Notes: generated by a model not told the origin, from the sequence alone. A stretch of DNA of 64,000 nt from Micrasema longulum (GCA_022494885.1 JAGVSM010001158.1:186001-250000), one strand, 5' to 3'; positions 33,775 to 44,939 are shown, numbered from the stretch's first letter. Numbers and translations: made by a program.

Positions 33775-34620
33775 ACGTCTTTGTGTTTAACCACTAATTT
33801 TTATTTTCCACCTACCGGTTTCAAAGCAAACAAGCTTCTTCGTCAAGGTTTACGTAACTAATGAATTGATTCCTTTTTTATTTTTATAATGTTCACTAAA
33901 TACTACACGTGGACCCAATTAATCAAGTCGTTTTTTCCTTACACGGGTGGTAATTTGATATCATTATTTTTGAAGTTAGACAGGAGCGGACTAAAATAAA
34001 TATTGTTTATTGGTTATTTATTATTACTTTCTTATTATGAATCGCTTTTTTAATTTCTTAGATATCTAAGTTGTCTAATTTTAATATTTTATTTTCAACA
34101 TAAAGTACTTTTAATCCAGAGTCTTTATTGAAGTTATAATTATATTCTATCAGATGATTTGCGAATTCAGAAAAAAATAATTATTTAAGTGTTCTTTTAC
34201 TCTAATATTATAGTTTCTTTTAGTTTTCCAATGTAGATTGAATTGCAATCATTACAATTTAATTGGTATATCCCAGATTTATTATATTTATGGACTTTGT
34301 CTTTGTGATTTTTTAACAATTTTCCCATATTATTAGTTGTGTAGAAAGCCGGTTTAATGTTTGATGGTAGGGAATAAGATAATTGTTTTGAAAAAATGAC
34401 ATTTATAAAAAATATTCTTCCTTGAGCGCCTTCATTGTTAAGGTGGGTTTGCTTTATTTACTGAGGGAGTCGAATATAAATATGTATTTATAAGTTTGCG
34501 TTTTTGTTTTTGATTTAATATTTTATCAATTAAGTTCTCAGTATATCCATTATTATTAGAAATCTGTTTTATTGTATTAAGTTCTTTTTAAAAATTATTA
34601 TCATCTATTAGAACGTTAAT
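33775..34620 (-). pseudogene. Penelope-like element: GIY-YIG endonuclease end and terminal region
   Basis: Minus strand reads LIDKILNQKQKRKLINTYL, then LSYSLPSNIKPAFYTTNN, MGKLLKNHKDKVHKYNKS and GIYQLNCNDCNSIYIGK, followed by NYNIRVKEHLNNYFF, ANHLIEYNYNF and LKVLYVENKILKLDNL. The GIY...YIG pair with the CxxC-like NCNDC is the endonuclease of Penelope-like retroelements, which lies C-terminal to their RT and nicks the target. Several frameshifts show it is dead. Downstream in the same orientation is the hammerhead-like motif at 33813-33846, as expected for a Penelope terminal repeat. The RT domain is absent. Confidence 0.82.
33813..33846 (-). ncRNA. Hammerhead-like motif in Penelope terminal repeat
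   Basis: Minus strand: TTGACGA (CTGANGA box with one change), stem AAGC / TTGTTT / GCTT, then GAAACCGGTA (GAAA box and a GUA cleavage triplet). Stem II is paired but differs in sequence from the motif at 44995. Penelope-like elements are known to carry minimal type I hammerheads in their repeats. Activity cannot be judged here. Confidence 0.5.
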
Positions 34621-34689
34621 TAACCTATGTATAATTGAATAAATATTGCAATTAAAAAAACCTTAAAAATCAATACTTTACATCTTCAC

Positions 34690-34950
34690 ACCCAGGACTT
34701 GAAGAGTGGTAGCCAAACGCGTCAATCATTGCACAGCGAGGCAGATTTATATTCACTCAATTTCCTTTTTTGGGATTTGTACGTGAGATCAGCTATCGAG
34801 TCGAAACTACTCGTCCAGGGTTCACATACACAGAACTGTATTTTTTATCCGCTAAGACAGAAAATTTCGACAGATCATAAGCCCTGTTATTGCCTGAACT
34901 CCCATATCCTCTTCTGATAAACGTTATGAATCTACAAAATATGTTAAATC
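34690..34950 (-). repeat. Dispersed repeat D, copy 2, joined to FB fragment
   Basis: Aligns to 9125-9355: AGTGGTAG, ACGCGTCAA, GCGAGGCAGA, CACTCAATTTCCTT, GCTATCGAGTCGAAAC and ACTCGTCC recur in order. The tRNA-like box is more decayed than in copy 1. From 34872 the text changes to ATCATAAGCCCTGTTATTGC and CTCCCATATCCTCTTCTG, an FB arm in reverse. Confidence 0.6.
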
Positions 34951-35779
34951 ATTAATCAAACTTTTCATTTTTCAAATTAGATTATTTTTACTCAAAATAT
35001 CTCAACAAACCCAGCGAATGCTGAAAAATCTGAATAAAATCGCCTCGGACATAATATCCGATTAATTAATGCTGACGTGTAATTAAGATTCATATTCCTA
35101 TGGCTTAGAGCTTAGAGAAATATGAAATATTTGTTCTTCCCGGAGTTTTTGAGATTTTGCCGTTCAAGCGATTTCCACCCTTGTTGCTATTAAATTCCCC
35201 ACTGAGACAAATTAAATTCTCTCACCTCGGCTGAGGAAAATAATATAAATTTTATAAATTGGTTTATTCCTGTCAGAAACTATTAATTCTGTATTTAAGC
35301 TTCTTTTTCATTTCAAAAAGTTCTGAACAATATCATTTGCACAGTCTTTAACTATTTATTTCGAATTTACACAATTTTGTATTTTACTCTTTTATCAGTC
35401 AACATGGATTTAGTAGAGTTTTGGGATTTTTTATAGGTGTAGGGGAAGGGTAGGCGTAGGGGTTATTTATACCTCTTAAATACAATAATATACCACAAAG
35501 TTAGTGAAACAAATATTAAAAATAAAGAAATATTATAAAAAAAACTAACGTGCTATCATATTGAATGTTGTAAAGAAGAAGTCATTTGACACCATCTAGC
35601 AGGTGACAGCTCTACTCAAAGCTGATCCCCAAGAGTCATTTTTGGAACTAATTGCATCAAAATAGCCGAAACTACTAAAAAACGTCCAAGTTTGTACTGA
35701 CAGTGATTAGTTAGTTCAAATGCATTCTCATACAAGAGTATGCGAGTTATTTTAGATCGGGACAAATTTGTACCCTCAA
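34951..35779. other. No recognised feature
   Basis: AT-rich, unassigned. GGTGTAGGGGAAGGG and TAGGCGTAGGGG near 35436-35462 is a short purine-rich patch. Confidence 0.45.
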
Positions 35780-36070
35780 GGAGCAAAGGGTTAATTTAAA
35801 TTAAAACAGAAATAAAAAACATTTCCGGGAAGGGAATATGGGAGTCCAGGTATGAACGAGGCGTACGATCTGTCGTAAGTTGGTCATTGCAATAATTTTA
35901 CGAACTGTAACATTCACTGTTATACTTATGTTTAAACATCCACATTTCCTCAACTCTTCTATCTGTTGACTTCTGTCAAGTAAAAGAGCTGAAACCTTTA
36001 TCATGCTTGTAATATTAATCCGGCTGAACCATTTTACCTACTAGGCAACGCCTGAACACATTATTCCATT
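35780..36070. mobile_element. FB arm in composite pair, copy 35.8 kb
   Basis: TTCCGGGAAGGGAATATGGG, a decayed core (GATCTGTCGTAAGTTGG), GTAACATTCACTGTTATAC, CAACTCTTCTATCTGTTGAC and CTACTAGGCAACGCCTGAA follow the family order to the central CAACGCCTGAA motif. It is followed closely by another FB start at 36104, the same arrangement as at 60.74-61.47 kb. Confidence 0.75.
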
Positions 36071-36103
36071 TTTTATACCTCTTCTTGTACAAATAAATTT
36101 AAT

Positions 36104-36275
36104 CACCAATGTTTTGATTGTGTCTAAATGTTTATAGACAGGCTGGATCAGATCAGATCTAAATTTGTTGCAACAGAGAAAAAAATATTTTGAGAAGGGA
36201 ATTTTAAAGCCCAGGCATTTACAGAGCTTGCGACTTGTCATTGGCTGGTTTAAGTTAACACTTTACACACTGTCA
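36104..36275. mobile_element. FB fragment, outer end plus arm
   Basis: CCAATGTTTTGATTGTGTC, TATAGACAGGCTGGAT, TTTGTTGCAACAGAG, TTTTGAGAAGGGAA, ACTTGTCATTGGCTGG and ACTTTACACACTGTCAAC. Truncated after the ACACACTG block. Confidence 0.7.
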
Positions 36276-36379
36276 ACTCAAGTGAATTACCTAATTCTTT
36301 TTGTGAACCTTGTTGTACTGCCTGAACATGTGATAGAAGCGATTATAATATTCTGTTTTCAAGAAAAAAAGCCCAATTT

Positions 36380-36640
36380 TTATATTTATTTATTTGACGG
36401 ATTATGTAAATACAATTTCTTATAAAAAATACAGGTACTGATAAAATAAAACACAATTAAATAAAATTAAAGCCCTACCAAAAAAAAATAATTATTACCT
36501 CTAGACAAGATCCGGTCTATTTTAGTGATTTTTTAAATCTATAAAGACTTACACCAAAAAAATCCAGATCTTGCCTCAATTCTAAATGTATTAGGATTAC
36601 GTAGTATTAGAATATCAATATTTTTTTATTTGCAATTTAT
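36380..36640 (-). pseudogene. Jockey-like LINE 3' end, relative of 16808-17480
   Basis: Minus strand: LRQDLDFFGVSLYRFKKSLK then stop, matching the last residues of the plus-strand copy (RQDLDFFGLSLQRFKRALNK). A 3' untranslated part of about 130 bp ends in TCAAATAAATAAATATAAA. The upstream part (toward 37.0 kb) may be more of the same element, but I cannot read it. Confidence 0.8.
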
Positions 36641-37490
36641 TGACTTTAAGAGATGACATATATGTGAAAAAAAAGTTATTCTTTTTTAAATTCTGTTCTA
36701 TTGTTAATGATATTATTTTTAACATCGTTTGTAGGAGTTGCCTGAGTCTTTTATTTAGTTAGTTTTGCCTGATAGTTTATTGTAAAATTTCAATCCCTAG
36801 TTTATTATTCTCGACTGTCCTTGCCTTGTTTTAGAATTTTTGATATATAATATTGTTCTGATATTCTCGTATTGAATATGTTGCTAAATAGTGAAGTATG
36901 AACATATGAGGTTTTTAACCTTTATTTCAATGCTGCCCATTACAAAAAAGTGGAGCATTATTTACAGCTGTGTAAGTTACGATTCTCCCTGGACCTGTAA
37001 ACTTATGATCTGGATAATTTTGCTTATGCCGATTCAACTTTACATTTTCCCATTATTCATACATACTTTGTAAATGTACAGTAATAAATAAATAAAAAAA
37101 CTTATTTGCAGATGGAAACGTCGGCAATAGCAAAGTTTCAAGCTATCTCACATAAAAGTTATTTATGAAGACATCTCAATACATTACTCAAATAATGATA
37201 ATGTAATATTATAATCGGAGCTTTCAGGAGGCTTACAGCTTGTAAAAAGTTTTGCTCTAAGGGTCGGAGTTTAAGTCGGAGTCCCGCCCCTTGTGAGGCA
37301 TTAATTAGCCCTTTGTTTGGGGGGCTATAGAACAAATTTGAACTGTCTAAGGGTTCAACATTTTTAATCTAAATACAACCTTACCCCAGTTGCAAACGGA
37401 ACTACTATGCAAAATAATTTTATGTTTTTTTTTTTTTTTAGAAATAATAAATTACTAGCAACACTCACATAGATACATACAAAACAAAAC
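36641..37490. other. No recognised feature
   Basis: AT-rich; a possible tail-like ACAGTAATAAATAAATAAAA near 37079-37098 (plus strand). Otherwise unassigned. Confidence 0.4.
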
Positions 37491-37494
37491 ATTC

Positions 37495-37660
37495 ATCATC
37501 ATTCCCTTTCCGCATCTAATAGTCCTTAGGGCACTGCATTGGAACACCAATCGCAGCGAATCTGAATCATTTTTGTTAATGAAGGTTAGCTGATCAGTCT
37601 TACGCTTCAGGTACCAGTCCAGGGACCGTGAAATAGTCTAGTGTAGAAACGCCTCTTTAA
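37495..37660 (-). mobile_element. (ATG)n-tailed SINE, body and tail
   Basis: The plus strand shows TTCATCATCATTCCC, TTTCCGCATCTAATAG, AGGGCACTGCATTGG, AACACCAATCGCAGCGAATC, a linker, then TCAGTCTTACGCTTCAGGTA and AGGGACCGTGAAATAG. So on the minus strand the body precedes the tail. The head is missing or unrecognisable. It lies 30 bp from an RTE-like LINE end that has the same triplet tail. Confidence 0.65.
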
Positions 37661-37682
37661 ATTTATTACTCACATTATACAT

Positions 37683-38270
37683 CATCATCAGTGGTGCTAC
37701 AGCCCGTTGTGGGCCCTGGCCTCCTCCGAAATTTGTCTCCATTCGTCCCTGCACCCCGCGGCTCTTCTCCAGTTTGTCAGGCCAATCGCTCTTATGCCAC
37801 TTTCCACATTATCCAGCCATCTTCATTTTGGTCTGCCTCTGTTTCGTCTGCCTTCCGGAGTAGTATAAATAATATTTTTTGGGGTGCGGTTATCATTCAT
37901 TCTGTGCACATGGCCCAACCATTGTAATCTTCTCATTTTGATGAATTGTGCAATGTTGGGTTCGCCATACAGTGCCTCTAATTCATAATTAAACCGTCTC
38001 CTCTACACTCCGTTTTGGTTGACAGCGCCAAATGTCTTTCTAAATATTTTTCTTTCGAATACTAATACCATATTTTCATCTCTTTTAGTCATAACCCAGC
38101 ATTCGGCACCATATGTAATGACCGGACTGAGGAGAGTTTTGTAAATAATGGTCTTAGTTTTTCTAGTCAGTAATTTGGATTTCAGATGTTTAAACAAGCC
38201 ATAATAACATCTGTTTGCTGCCGATAGCCATGCTCTAATCTCGGTACTATAATTATTATCATTAGTCATC
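37683..38270 (-). pseudogene. RTE-like LINE, ORF C-terminus with (GAT)n tail
   Basis: Minus strand from 38269: NNYSTEIRAWLSAANRCYYG, KTKTIIYKTLLSPVITYGAE, CWVMTKRDENMVLVFERK, then after a frame change ELEALYGEPNIAQFIKMRR, LQWLGHVHRMNDNRTPK, EGRRNRGRPK, stop, RWLDNVESGIRAIGL, WRRAAGCRDEWRQISEEAR and the end AHNGL. These are the standard C-terminal landmarks of insect endonuclease-RT LINEs (RLQWLGHV.RM, GRRRRGRP, R..WR). The tail CCACTGATGATGATGTA follows the stop. Nearly complete to the 3' end, 5' truncated, two or three inactivating changes. Confidence 0.92.
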
Positions 38271-38274
38271 TCAC

Positions 38275-39670
38275 ATTATACACTTTTGTATATACTCGTA
38301 TTTAAAAATAAAAGTAGAATTTCATTCAAAGTATTTTATTTTGGATTCCTCGCCAAAATTCTAACTAGAAAAAATAGTGCGGGGTTAGTAATTCTCTGTC
38401 CAACTGTCATCGGCAAGTGAGTTTAAAACATTACAAGGATTTTACTGTACATACTATCGATTTAATTCAATACTAATTGTAAAACTCTTCTCCTGAAAAA
38501 CTTGCGGTCTTCAAAAATACGAATGTTTCTGGCACTATATTTGTGTAACTTCTTTTACCTTATACACATGCGTCATAAAGTGTTATAATATCCAGTTTTA
38601 GAGAAGAAACGATCCATTCTGAACATATCTGGATTACGTGGTCGTGGATTAGCGTTATTCGTTAAAATAAAAAACAGGTTACTAATAAGTAGTGCAGGAG
38701 TAAACCTTTTTAAATTCAGTAAATTATTTCTATGACTAAAATTTGTGTTTGCTTTTTACTGTCTTATTCTTTTTATTTAAACATTATTTTTTAATTTACA
38801 CTTGTTTTAATCTTCTTATTATATTAACTATTTACATTTTTGTTTCATGTTTAAAATTTTAAACGGTATATTTTCAATTTTTTATATATGCTTAAATTTT
38901 TATCATAATTGGTATATTTTCTAAATTATTTCTAGTTTAATTTTTTTGTTTTTTCGCATGGTTTGTTTCTTATTTATATTTATACTTTATTTTATTATCA
39001 TTGGTATGTTCTCTAATTTACATTTTATAAACATTTTTTGGTTTTATTTTTTGATGATTTATGCATCATTCAATGAAAAAAAACACAATACATGTAATAA
39101 TGAAGGTCCTAGCTTAACACAGGAATTTTAGCTAGCCAGGGCCTGAAAAAATTAACCTTGGTACATTTTTAAACCGTGAAATAAATAAATATAAATAGAC
39201 AACTCTTGATTTTTGTTCTTTATATTTTAACATCCTTTTTGGAGAAAATTATTTTTTTCTGTGTGAAGGCATAATTTTACGTACAAATAAAAGAAAACAT
39301 CACAAAAATGTATGTGATTTAAAATCCTTGTATTTCTTTTCAAAAACAAAAAAAATAAAATTTTGCTTCGGCCACTTTCATGTTCAATTTATTATCTTAA
39401 AATTTTTACAATCAATTTTAGTTTAATACTTAGTTTTTATTGAGATCCCAGATACCTAAGTTTAGTCTTAATTTTAAATGGCAAAATCTGCCGGTCTAAA
39501 AGTAATTATATTTTTGTAACATAAAACTATTAATTTTATTTTTAAACAGAAATACCTTTGAAAATTATTGCTTTTATCTTATTTATGGCTTTTTATTTTT
39601 TTATTATTGCGTGATTAAAAAAAAAAACATTCGTTTTAACATAGCAAAATCGTATGATTTTCTCATTTTG
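38275..39670 (+). other. AT-rich; probable LINE 3' end at 39090-39200
   Basis: GAAGGTCCTAGCTTAACACA, AGCCAGGGCCTG and AAACCGTGAAATAAATAAAT with ATAAATAG at 39100-39198 resemble a LINE 3' end. The remainder is strongly AT-rich without features. Confidence 0.4.
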
Positions 39671-40130
39671 CGTGCGTTTTACCAGACTACAGCCTTAAGT
39701 CTTTTTGTCATTCAGTGTTTTGTTTTTGTAAAAGTAGGATTTGCGGGATGATGGGAGTTCGATTTTTATTGTTATAAGAAAGGACCGGGTTATTTGAAAT
39801 ATTGTTTATTTGATTACTTATTTTAAAAAATATTTATTTTTTTTAATTTCAAAGTTTTCTAATTTAAATGTTTTATTTTCACCGTGTATAACCATAACTT
39901 CAAATATTTTCGAGTTTGCGAATTTATAAAAATAATCATTATTAAGGTATCATATGTGTTATTTTATTCAAATATTAAAGTTTCTTTCAGTTTTTCCAAT
40001 ATATTGCAATGAATTTAATCGCAATCATTACAATTTCATAGGCTTATGCCAGATTTATCATATTTAGAGACTTTATTGTTTTAATTTTTTCAACAGTGTA
40101 TAAATATTTATATTCCTATCTTCTAATAAA
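39670..40130 (-). pseudogene. Penelope-like relic, decayed GIY-YIG region
   Basis: Minus strand reads YDKSGIS, stop, NCNDCD, then a decayed IHCNILEKL and ETLIFE. Downstream nucleotide blocks (GCAATCATTACAATTT, TTTCTTTCAGTTTTTCC, AATATTGTTTATT) line up with the better copy at 33.9-34.3 kb. Far more damaged. No hammerhead core is recognisable after it. Confidence 0.65.
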
Positions 40131-41404
40131 TAAAGCTCATCCACCTAAGCAGTGCATACGGATTATTTTTATGAGTTTAAAAATTTAACTATCAAATATA
40201 AAATCTTCATTCCTCAAAATTAATAAATACGGCACATTATTAAAAAATCATTTCACAGTTTTGTAAACTGCGGATTTTTCCCATTTGCAAATTTATATTA
40301 ACATTTAGACCCTAAAACGGTTTTCGTTTTACAAGTAAATATTCAGTATTTATGTATTTAATTTTGTACAATAACATTTTGTCTTCACATTATTTCAATT
40401 AAGAATTGCTTTCCCATTTTGAAATTCATCTCTTTGATGAAACGGTTCGATAAATAGTTCTCTCTTAATTACACCACAAATTTTAATTAAAGCAGCACCG
40501 AAACGTTTAATGACAACAAACTCTAACTCACGCACGCTTCCATCAAAATTCTTTAAACCTGTTTCTGAAATATCGTTTCAGGAAACCAACCCCGTCCTGA
40601 AAGATTCACTGTCACACTCCATATCAGTTCTTGCAGCCTCGCAGATATTATTATTTCTCCCGATTTCAGGATTCTTCCCTTAATTTTGGGGGTAGGAGGA
40701 GGCTGCCATGGCAACAAGAAAGTACGAATAAGGATGTGGAGACGTCATTATATTTAATGAGCATCCGATTCAGACGAATACAGTGACCGGCGGGGAGGAC
40801 ATTTCTAACGAAGGATTGTATTTTTAATGCATAAATAACGTTTCTGATTGTAATATTATTTTTCACAGAAAAAATAAATTGCGTGGTTTTCTCAAATTGC
40901 TTTACATTTGTTGTTTTTTTTTTATTCGTAATAAGCTAGTCAATTACAAAACAAACCATAACACTGTATTTTTTTTACATGTAGACATAGAATTAAGAAT
41001 AGTCCAGAAGGAGCGTAGAATCATATTTGAATACATCGGACTGTGTCCAATAATTCTCTTACTTAGACACACTTTCGCCGCGCGCATACATTAAGTCGCC
41101 GGGTAATGTTGCTTGATGGGAAAAAAATTAATCATTACACAAATGTAAGGTAAAACAAAAGGAATCTGTTATTTTCTCTACAATTTTTTTGTGCACGCGG
41201 AAACATTGATTGACACAACAGATTAGATAAATATAGGGTCATTTAATAAGAGTAATTGAATTTATAAACTTTTAACTTAAAATTTAAAACAAATTTTATT
41301 TGACACAAAACGGATATTTTTATATCATGCTAAATAATATTTAATGTTTTAAAGATAATGTCGTTCAAATGTCCCCCACGGCGTTGTATAATCCAAGGTC
41401 TAAT
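40131..41404. other. No recognised gene
   Basis: AT-rich with a small GC-richer part (40560-40830). The 21-bp word shared with 8698-8718 lies at 40986-41006. ATGTCGTTCAAATGTCCCCC at 41358-41377 looks element-like but I cannot place it. Confidence 0.4.
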
Positions 41405-41665
41405 TTTTGGGATGGAAAATACCTTAAGGAAGGAAATATGGAAATCTAGGCATTTACAGGGCTTATGACCTGTCATTGTCTGGTTTAAATGGCCACTTTA
41501 CACACTGTGTAACATTCACTATTTTTCCTATGTTTGAACATCCATATTTCTTAAATTCTTCCATTCGTTTATTTTAGTGAAATTGAAGAGCTTAAACCTT
41601 TATTGTTGTGAAGAGTTTAAACTGACTGAATTATTTCACACACTAAACAACGCCCGAAAACAATT
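41405..41665. mobile_element. FB fragment (one arm to centre)
   Basis: GGGATGGAAAATACCTTAAGG, CTAGGCATTTACAGGGCTTA, GACCTGTCATTGTCTGG, TGTGTAACATTCACTATTTT, TTATTTCACACACTAAACAA and CGCCCGAAAAC. Complete from the inner arm to the central motif. Return arm absent. Confidence 0.75.
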
Positions 41666-41669
41666 TTCC

Positions 41670-42345
41670 AATTTATAAACTTATTTTTTTTATATAATTA
41701 AAAATGTTTTATCGTTTCACCCTCGTAATTATTTTTAAAAATGTCTTTTTTCTTTCATTCTTGGCAAATGACTGGCATTAAACGAGTTTGTAGAATTATC
41801 GTCATGAATTTCGAACAATCTTTTTTTGTGCTCTCGTTAAATACGTTCTTAACCTCATCAGCATAAATATATTCTCATTTGTGTATAATCTCGTGGCGCA
41901 ATCAGACATCCCCCAACCGTAGGGGGTTGATAAAGTGAATTTAGTTGGTTGTCAGTGAGAAAAGCTGCGTCAGTCAAAATGATACTGAAGGCTCTATCAG
42001 TCTACGTCTACAGCCTCAATTGTCAGGGATGAAAGTCGAAGAGGTTATCAAATTATTATCCCGTTGAATTTTTTAGATATATTTTTTTTTGGAACTGTTT
42101 TTAACGCGTCCTTTTTTAAATCATTCACTTAACTTACATAATCCATATCATTTCTTGGATAAAGCATACGGTATCTGCAAAATCTGTTCAGGCCTCACTG
42201 CTCGTGGTCAACTCCCGTGTGTCCTCTTAAATCAGGTTCGCATCCTATTGTTCATACGTAAACTGCCAACGAACTGTCAGCTGTGGATGTCTAGGACCGC
42301 AAGAACCTAATGCCTCCCAAAGTAGACAAGCGTGGTCAAAACGTG
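41670..42345. other. No recognised feature
   Basis: CCCCCAACCGTAGGGGGTTG at 41910-41929 is a small GC-rich inverted patch. No gene recognised. Confidence 0.4.
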
Positions 42346-42347
42346 AT

Positions 42348-42525
42348 GGCAGCCTCCGTGGTGTAGCGGTCAAGACGCTTGACTCACACACGGAAGGTTC
42401 CGGGTTCGATTCCCGGTGAGAACACAAAAAAAATAATATGTGATTTTTCTCAAGCCTGGGTTTCTGTGATGTAATTCACCACTGTAATTAGGCCTCCTGG
42501 CCTGTTGTGGTGCAAAAAAAAAAAC
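42348..42525 (+). mobile_element. tRNA-derived SINE (Val-like head), plus strand
   Basis: Near-complete tRNA-like head: GGCAGCCTCCG, A box TGGTGTAGCGGT (42359-42370), CGCTTGACTCACACACGG (anticodon arm, CAC-like), B box GGTTCGATTCC (42403-42413). The body has TTTCTCAAGCCTGGGTTTC, GTAATTCACCACTGTAATTA, GGCCTCCTGGCCTGTTGTG and an A11-type tail ending at 42525. Well preserved, so a young copy. Matches the reversed copy at 4613-4785. The internal pol III promoter appears intact. Confidence 0.9.
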
Positions 42526-42529
42526 TCTA

Positions 42530-44020
42530 GGAAAGTATAAGTAATATATTTGCCAAGCCAGCCATATCACTTCTATTTGATGACAGTCCCACCGGAGGTT
42601 GATACGTCTATGGGGCCATAGTCTATTGATCAATGACATGCACACGTGTAATGACCTCTCCTGAAATATCAAACAACAACCGATGCAGCAAATTATCATT
42701 TAATATTAAATACCATACATTATATTCTGGAAAACTAACAGCATTGCACATTAAACATCCGTCTACATAAGAGTAACGGCCTTCAGTATATTTACTCCGT
42801 TCCCGCCATGTAGACATGTAGACATGAAGAGCAAAAAACGTGACCTTTTAAGAGACCACAGAGCGTAGTAACGCCCAGTCAGCCCGAAGAGTCAGCACTA
42901 GCAAGTCGACCCAGTCGTCCAGCAAATCAGTTTCAGCATATAGTTCAAATGCAGCCAGTTCAACTTCTTATCACCGTTACTCTCGCGCCCCGTAACAAAG
43001 TGTATTAATTAATTCAACATGCAATAAATACACCTCGGAACACCAACATTGTATCTTCTCTCAATCTCTAATTGGGGTAGGAGCTCCAACCCTCAACAAC
43101 AACATAAATCTTACTCGTCTGTCGTCTTATTTCTACATTCCTCACGAAGTCACACTACCGCATACTCAATATTCTTCTGAGGCGTACATTCTCAAAACAG
43201 AATACTTTTCTGTTTTTAGCCCTAGTGAAGTGCCACGGTTCGTACTCATTGAAGATTAGTATACAGACATTGTATAGGCGACATTTGGTATTTACCGAGA
43301 TCAAATCTCCGGACAACCTCCTAACTATTAAATTCGACGCCTGCTGTTGTTAGCTGCACTTCTAGCTCTATATGAAAACTAACGTTTACAAACACTCCCG
43401 GGTATTTAAAACTCTTGACCCTTTCAATGACTTGGCTTGGCAAAAATTCAAACTAAAGATATGAACTCTTTTTTTCTATGATATATTTTTTTGATAATAA
43501 GGAATTTTTTTATGTTTTTTTATTTCCTTTTTTAATTACTTTAAAGAAAAATACCATATAATCTTTTACAGAATATTTTCTTTTTTCTTTCTCGTGTTAT
43601 TAACACAAAAATATTATAACTCTCCTTTATTATAGGAGCAAAAATTCATTTACATTTTCTTGTATACCCACGAACAGGCCATGCCTTTGTGGGATTTTTT
43701 GCTTCCAATTTTTACTATTAATGTGTATTTCATTGCTCTGTAATTTTTTTTAATACTCTGTTTGACCTCTTATGTTTATTGTAAAAAAAACAAAAAAATT
43801 AAATTAAAAAAAATATATTTTTTAAAAGTCAGGGGTCATCGATTTTTTTAACATCAATTTTTAAACCAACGCTTACGATGTACCTGTTTCGCCTATCAAC
43901 AATGGCTTAATGGTCCCTAACTGAGTCATCAATAATGATCACGTCACCAGTATTCTCGCAGATTTTTTAGGAAGACAAGGTTATTATATTACCTGCTATT
44001 GTATACAAAATCCCCATGAA
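42530..44020. other. Unassigned; possible LTR-like stretch 42800-43090
   Basis: 42800-43090 is less AT-rich and has GCAATAAATACACCTCGG (polyadenylation-like) followed by CTCTAATTGGGGTAGGAGC, which is reminiscent of an LTR end. No partner LTR or internal region was found, so I do not call it. 43430-43860 is very AT-rich. Confidence 0.3.
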
Positions 44021-44054
44021 TGTTTACCGAACTCTTTTTTTTCTTTTTCTCGAG

Positions 44055-44280
44055 ATACACCCGGGAATGCGACAGCACCCCTCAGAACTCCAAAGTGGAC
44101 AGAAATTCATCGCTAAGTTATGATAATCTCTCGAGTGTTTCTCACGGCCCGTTTACTAACAAACTTTTCACTCAGAATCGAACTTCAGGATTGGTAAAGA
44201 CTTTGACACAAACTAAGTTTCTCGAACATTCCTCTTTGGCTGAGTCTGACTCGACTTGTCACGTGGCGTCGCAAAAATAA
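44055..44280 (+). CDS. Candidate terminal exon of an unknown gene
   Basis: A strong pyrimidine tract (44031-44050) ends in CTCGAG; the AG at 44053-44054 would be a good 3' splice site. From 44055 a frame stays open for 74 codons (RYTRECDSTPQNSK, then a Ser/Thr/Asn-rich stretch, ending SDSTCHVASQK) to TAA at 44278-44280. Base composition changes sharply to about 45% GC in this interval against roughly 30% around it. AATAAA lies at 44301-44306, 20 bp after the stop. This is what a last coding exon looks like, but I recognise no protein family and no upstream exon. It could also be a chance frame or an unknown element. Confidence 0.3.
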
Positions 44281-44334
44281 TCTCCTTATTTCCGAAATTG
44301 AATAAACAAGAGAGATAAATACTTACTGAAAAGG

Positions 44335-44550
44335 GTTGTGGTGTGACTAGTGTCTCGAACTTACAGTTCAGAGGTCCGAGGATCGAACACCGCTTTACTT
44401 CATGTTCTTATAGTGATATACAACACGTTGAGAATGGCCACGAGAGTTGAAATATTTGTCCAAAAAAAATGTTTATAATTTAAAAGTAATAATAAAAAGC
44501 TATGAAACTGGCATTATGGGTTTGATTCCCGCCAGTTGCGAGAAAAAAAA
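44335..44550 (+). mobile_element. Two decayed tRNA-like SINE heads
   Basis: GTTGTGGTGTGACTAGTGTC (A-box-like) with GAGGTCCGAGGATCGAAC (B-box-like) at 44335-44390, and a second B-box-like GGGTTTGATTCCCGCC at 44518-44533 followed by an A-run. Both resemble the heads of the window's SINEs but are degenerate. Confidence 0.35.
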
Positions 44551-44934
44551 AACATTGTAATATGTTTTTTCTCTATTGATCTGGATGTTGGGGTTTAGTA
44601 TTTAAAACTTCCTTCTATATAATCTCTTTTTCACTATTGACAAGCCTCTAAAATAGAGGTTTAGCAATTTATTCTAATTTAAAAAATAATATTTAATATG
44701 ATCGGTCTTAAGTCTGCTATTGTATAAAAAAAAAACAAAAATAAACAAATAATATGGAAAACATTGTCACATTAAAAACTTGTACTAATTAAGTGTTAGA
44801 TGTAGGAGGATTGAAATGATTAAATTCAAAGACTTCGATCATGTTTCGCAATTTATTGTGCCGTTTCTTGTATTTGTTTTTCTTCGCGTAAATATTGAAA
44901 CTAAATAAACAAAAAAAAATTAATAAAAACCTAA
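44551..44934. other. No recognised feature
   Basis: AT-rich, unassigned. Confidence 0.5.
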
Positions 44935-44939
44935 TTATT

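Noticed and set aside
42348..42420. Functional tRNA-Val gene
   Set aside because: The head continues into a SINE body and A tail and has a related copy at 4613-4785; the acceptor stem does not pair well.
42800..43090. LTR-like stretch with AATAAA
   Set aside because: No second LTR, no internal retroviral-type coding region and no clear TG...CA ends.
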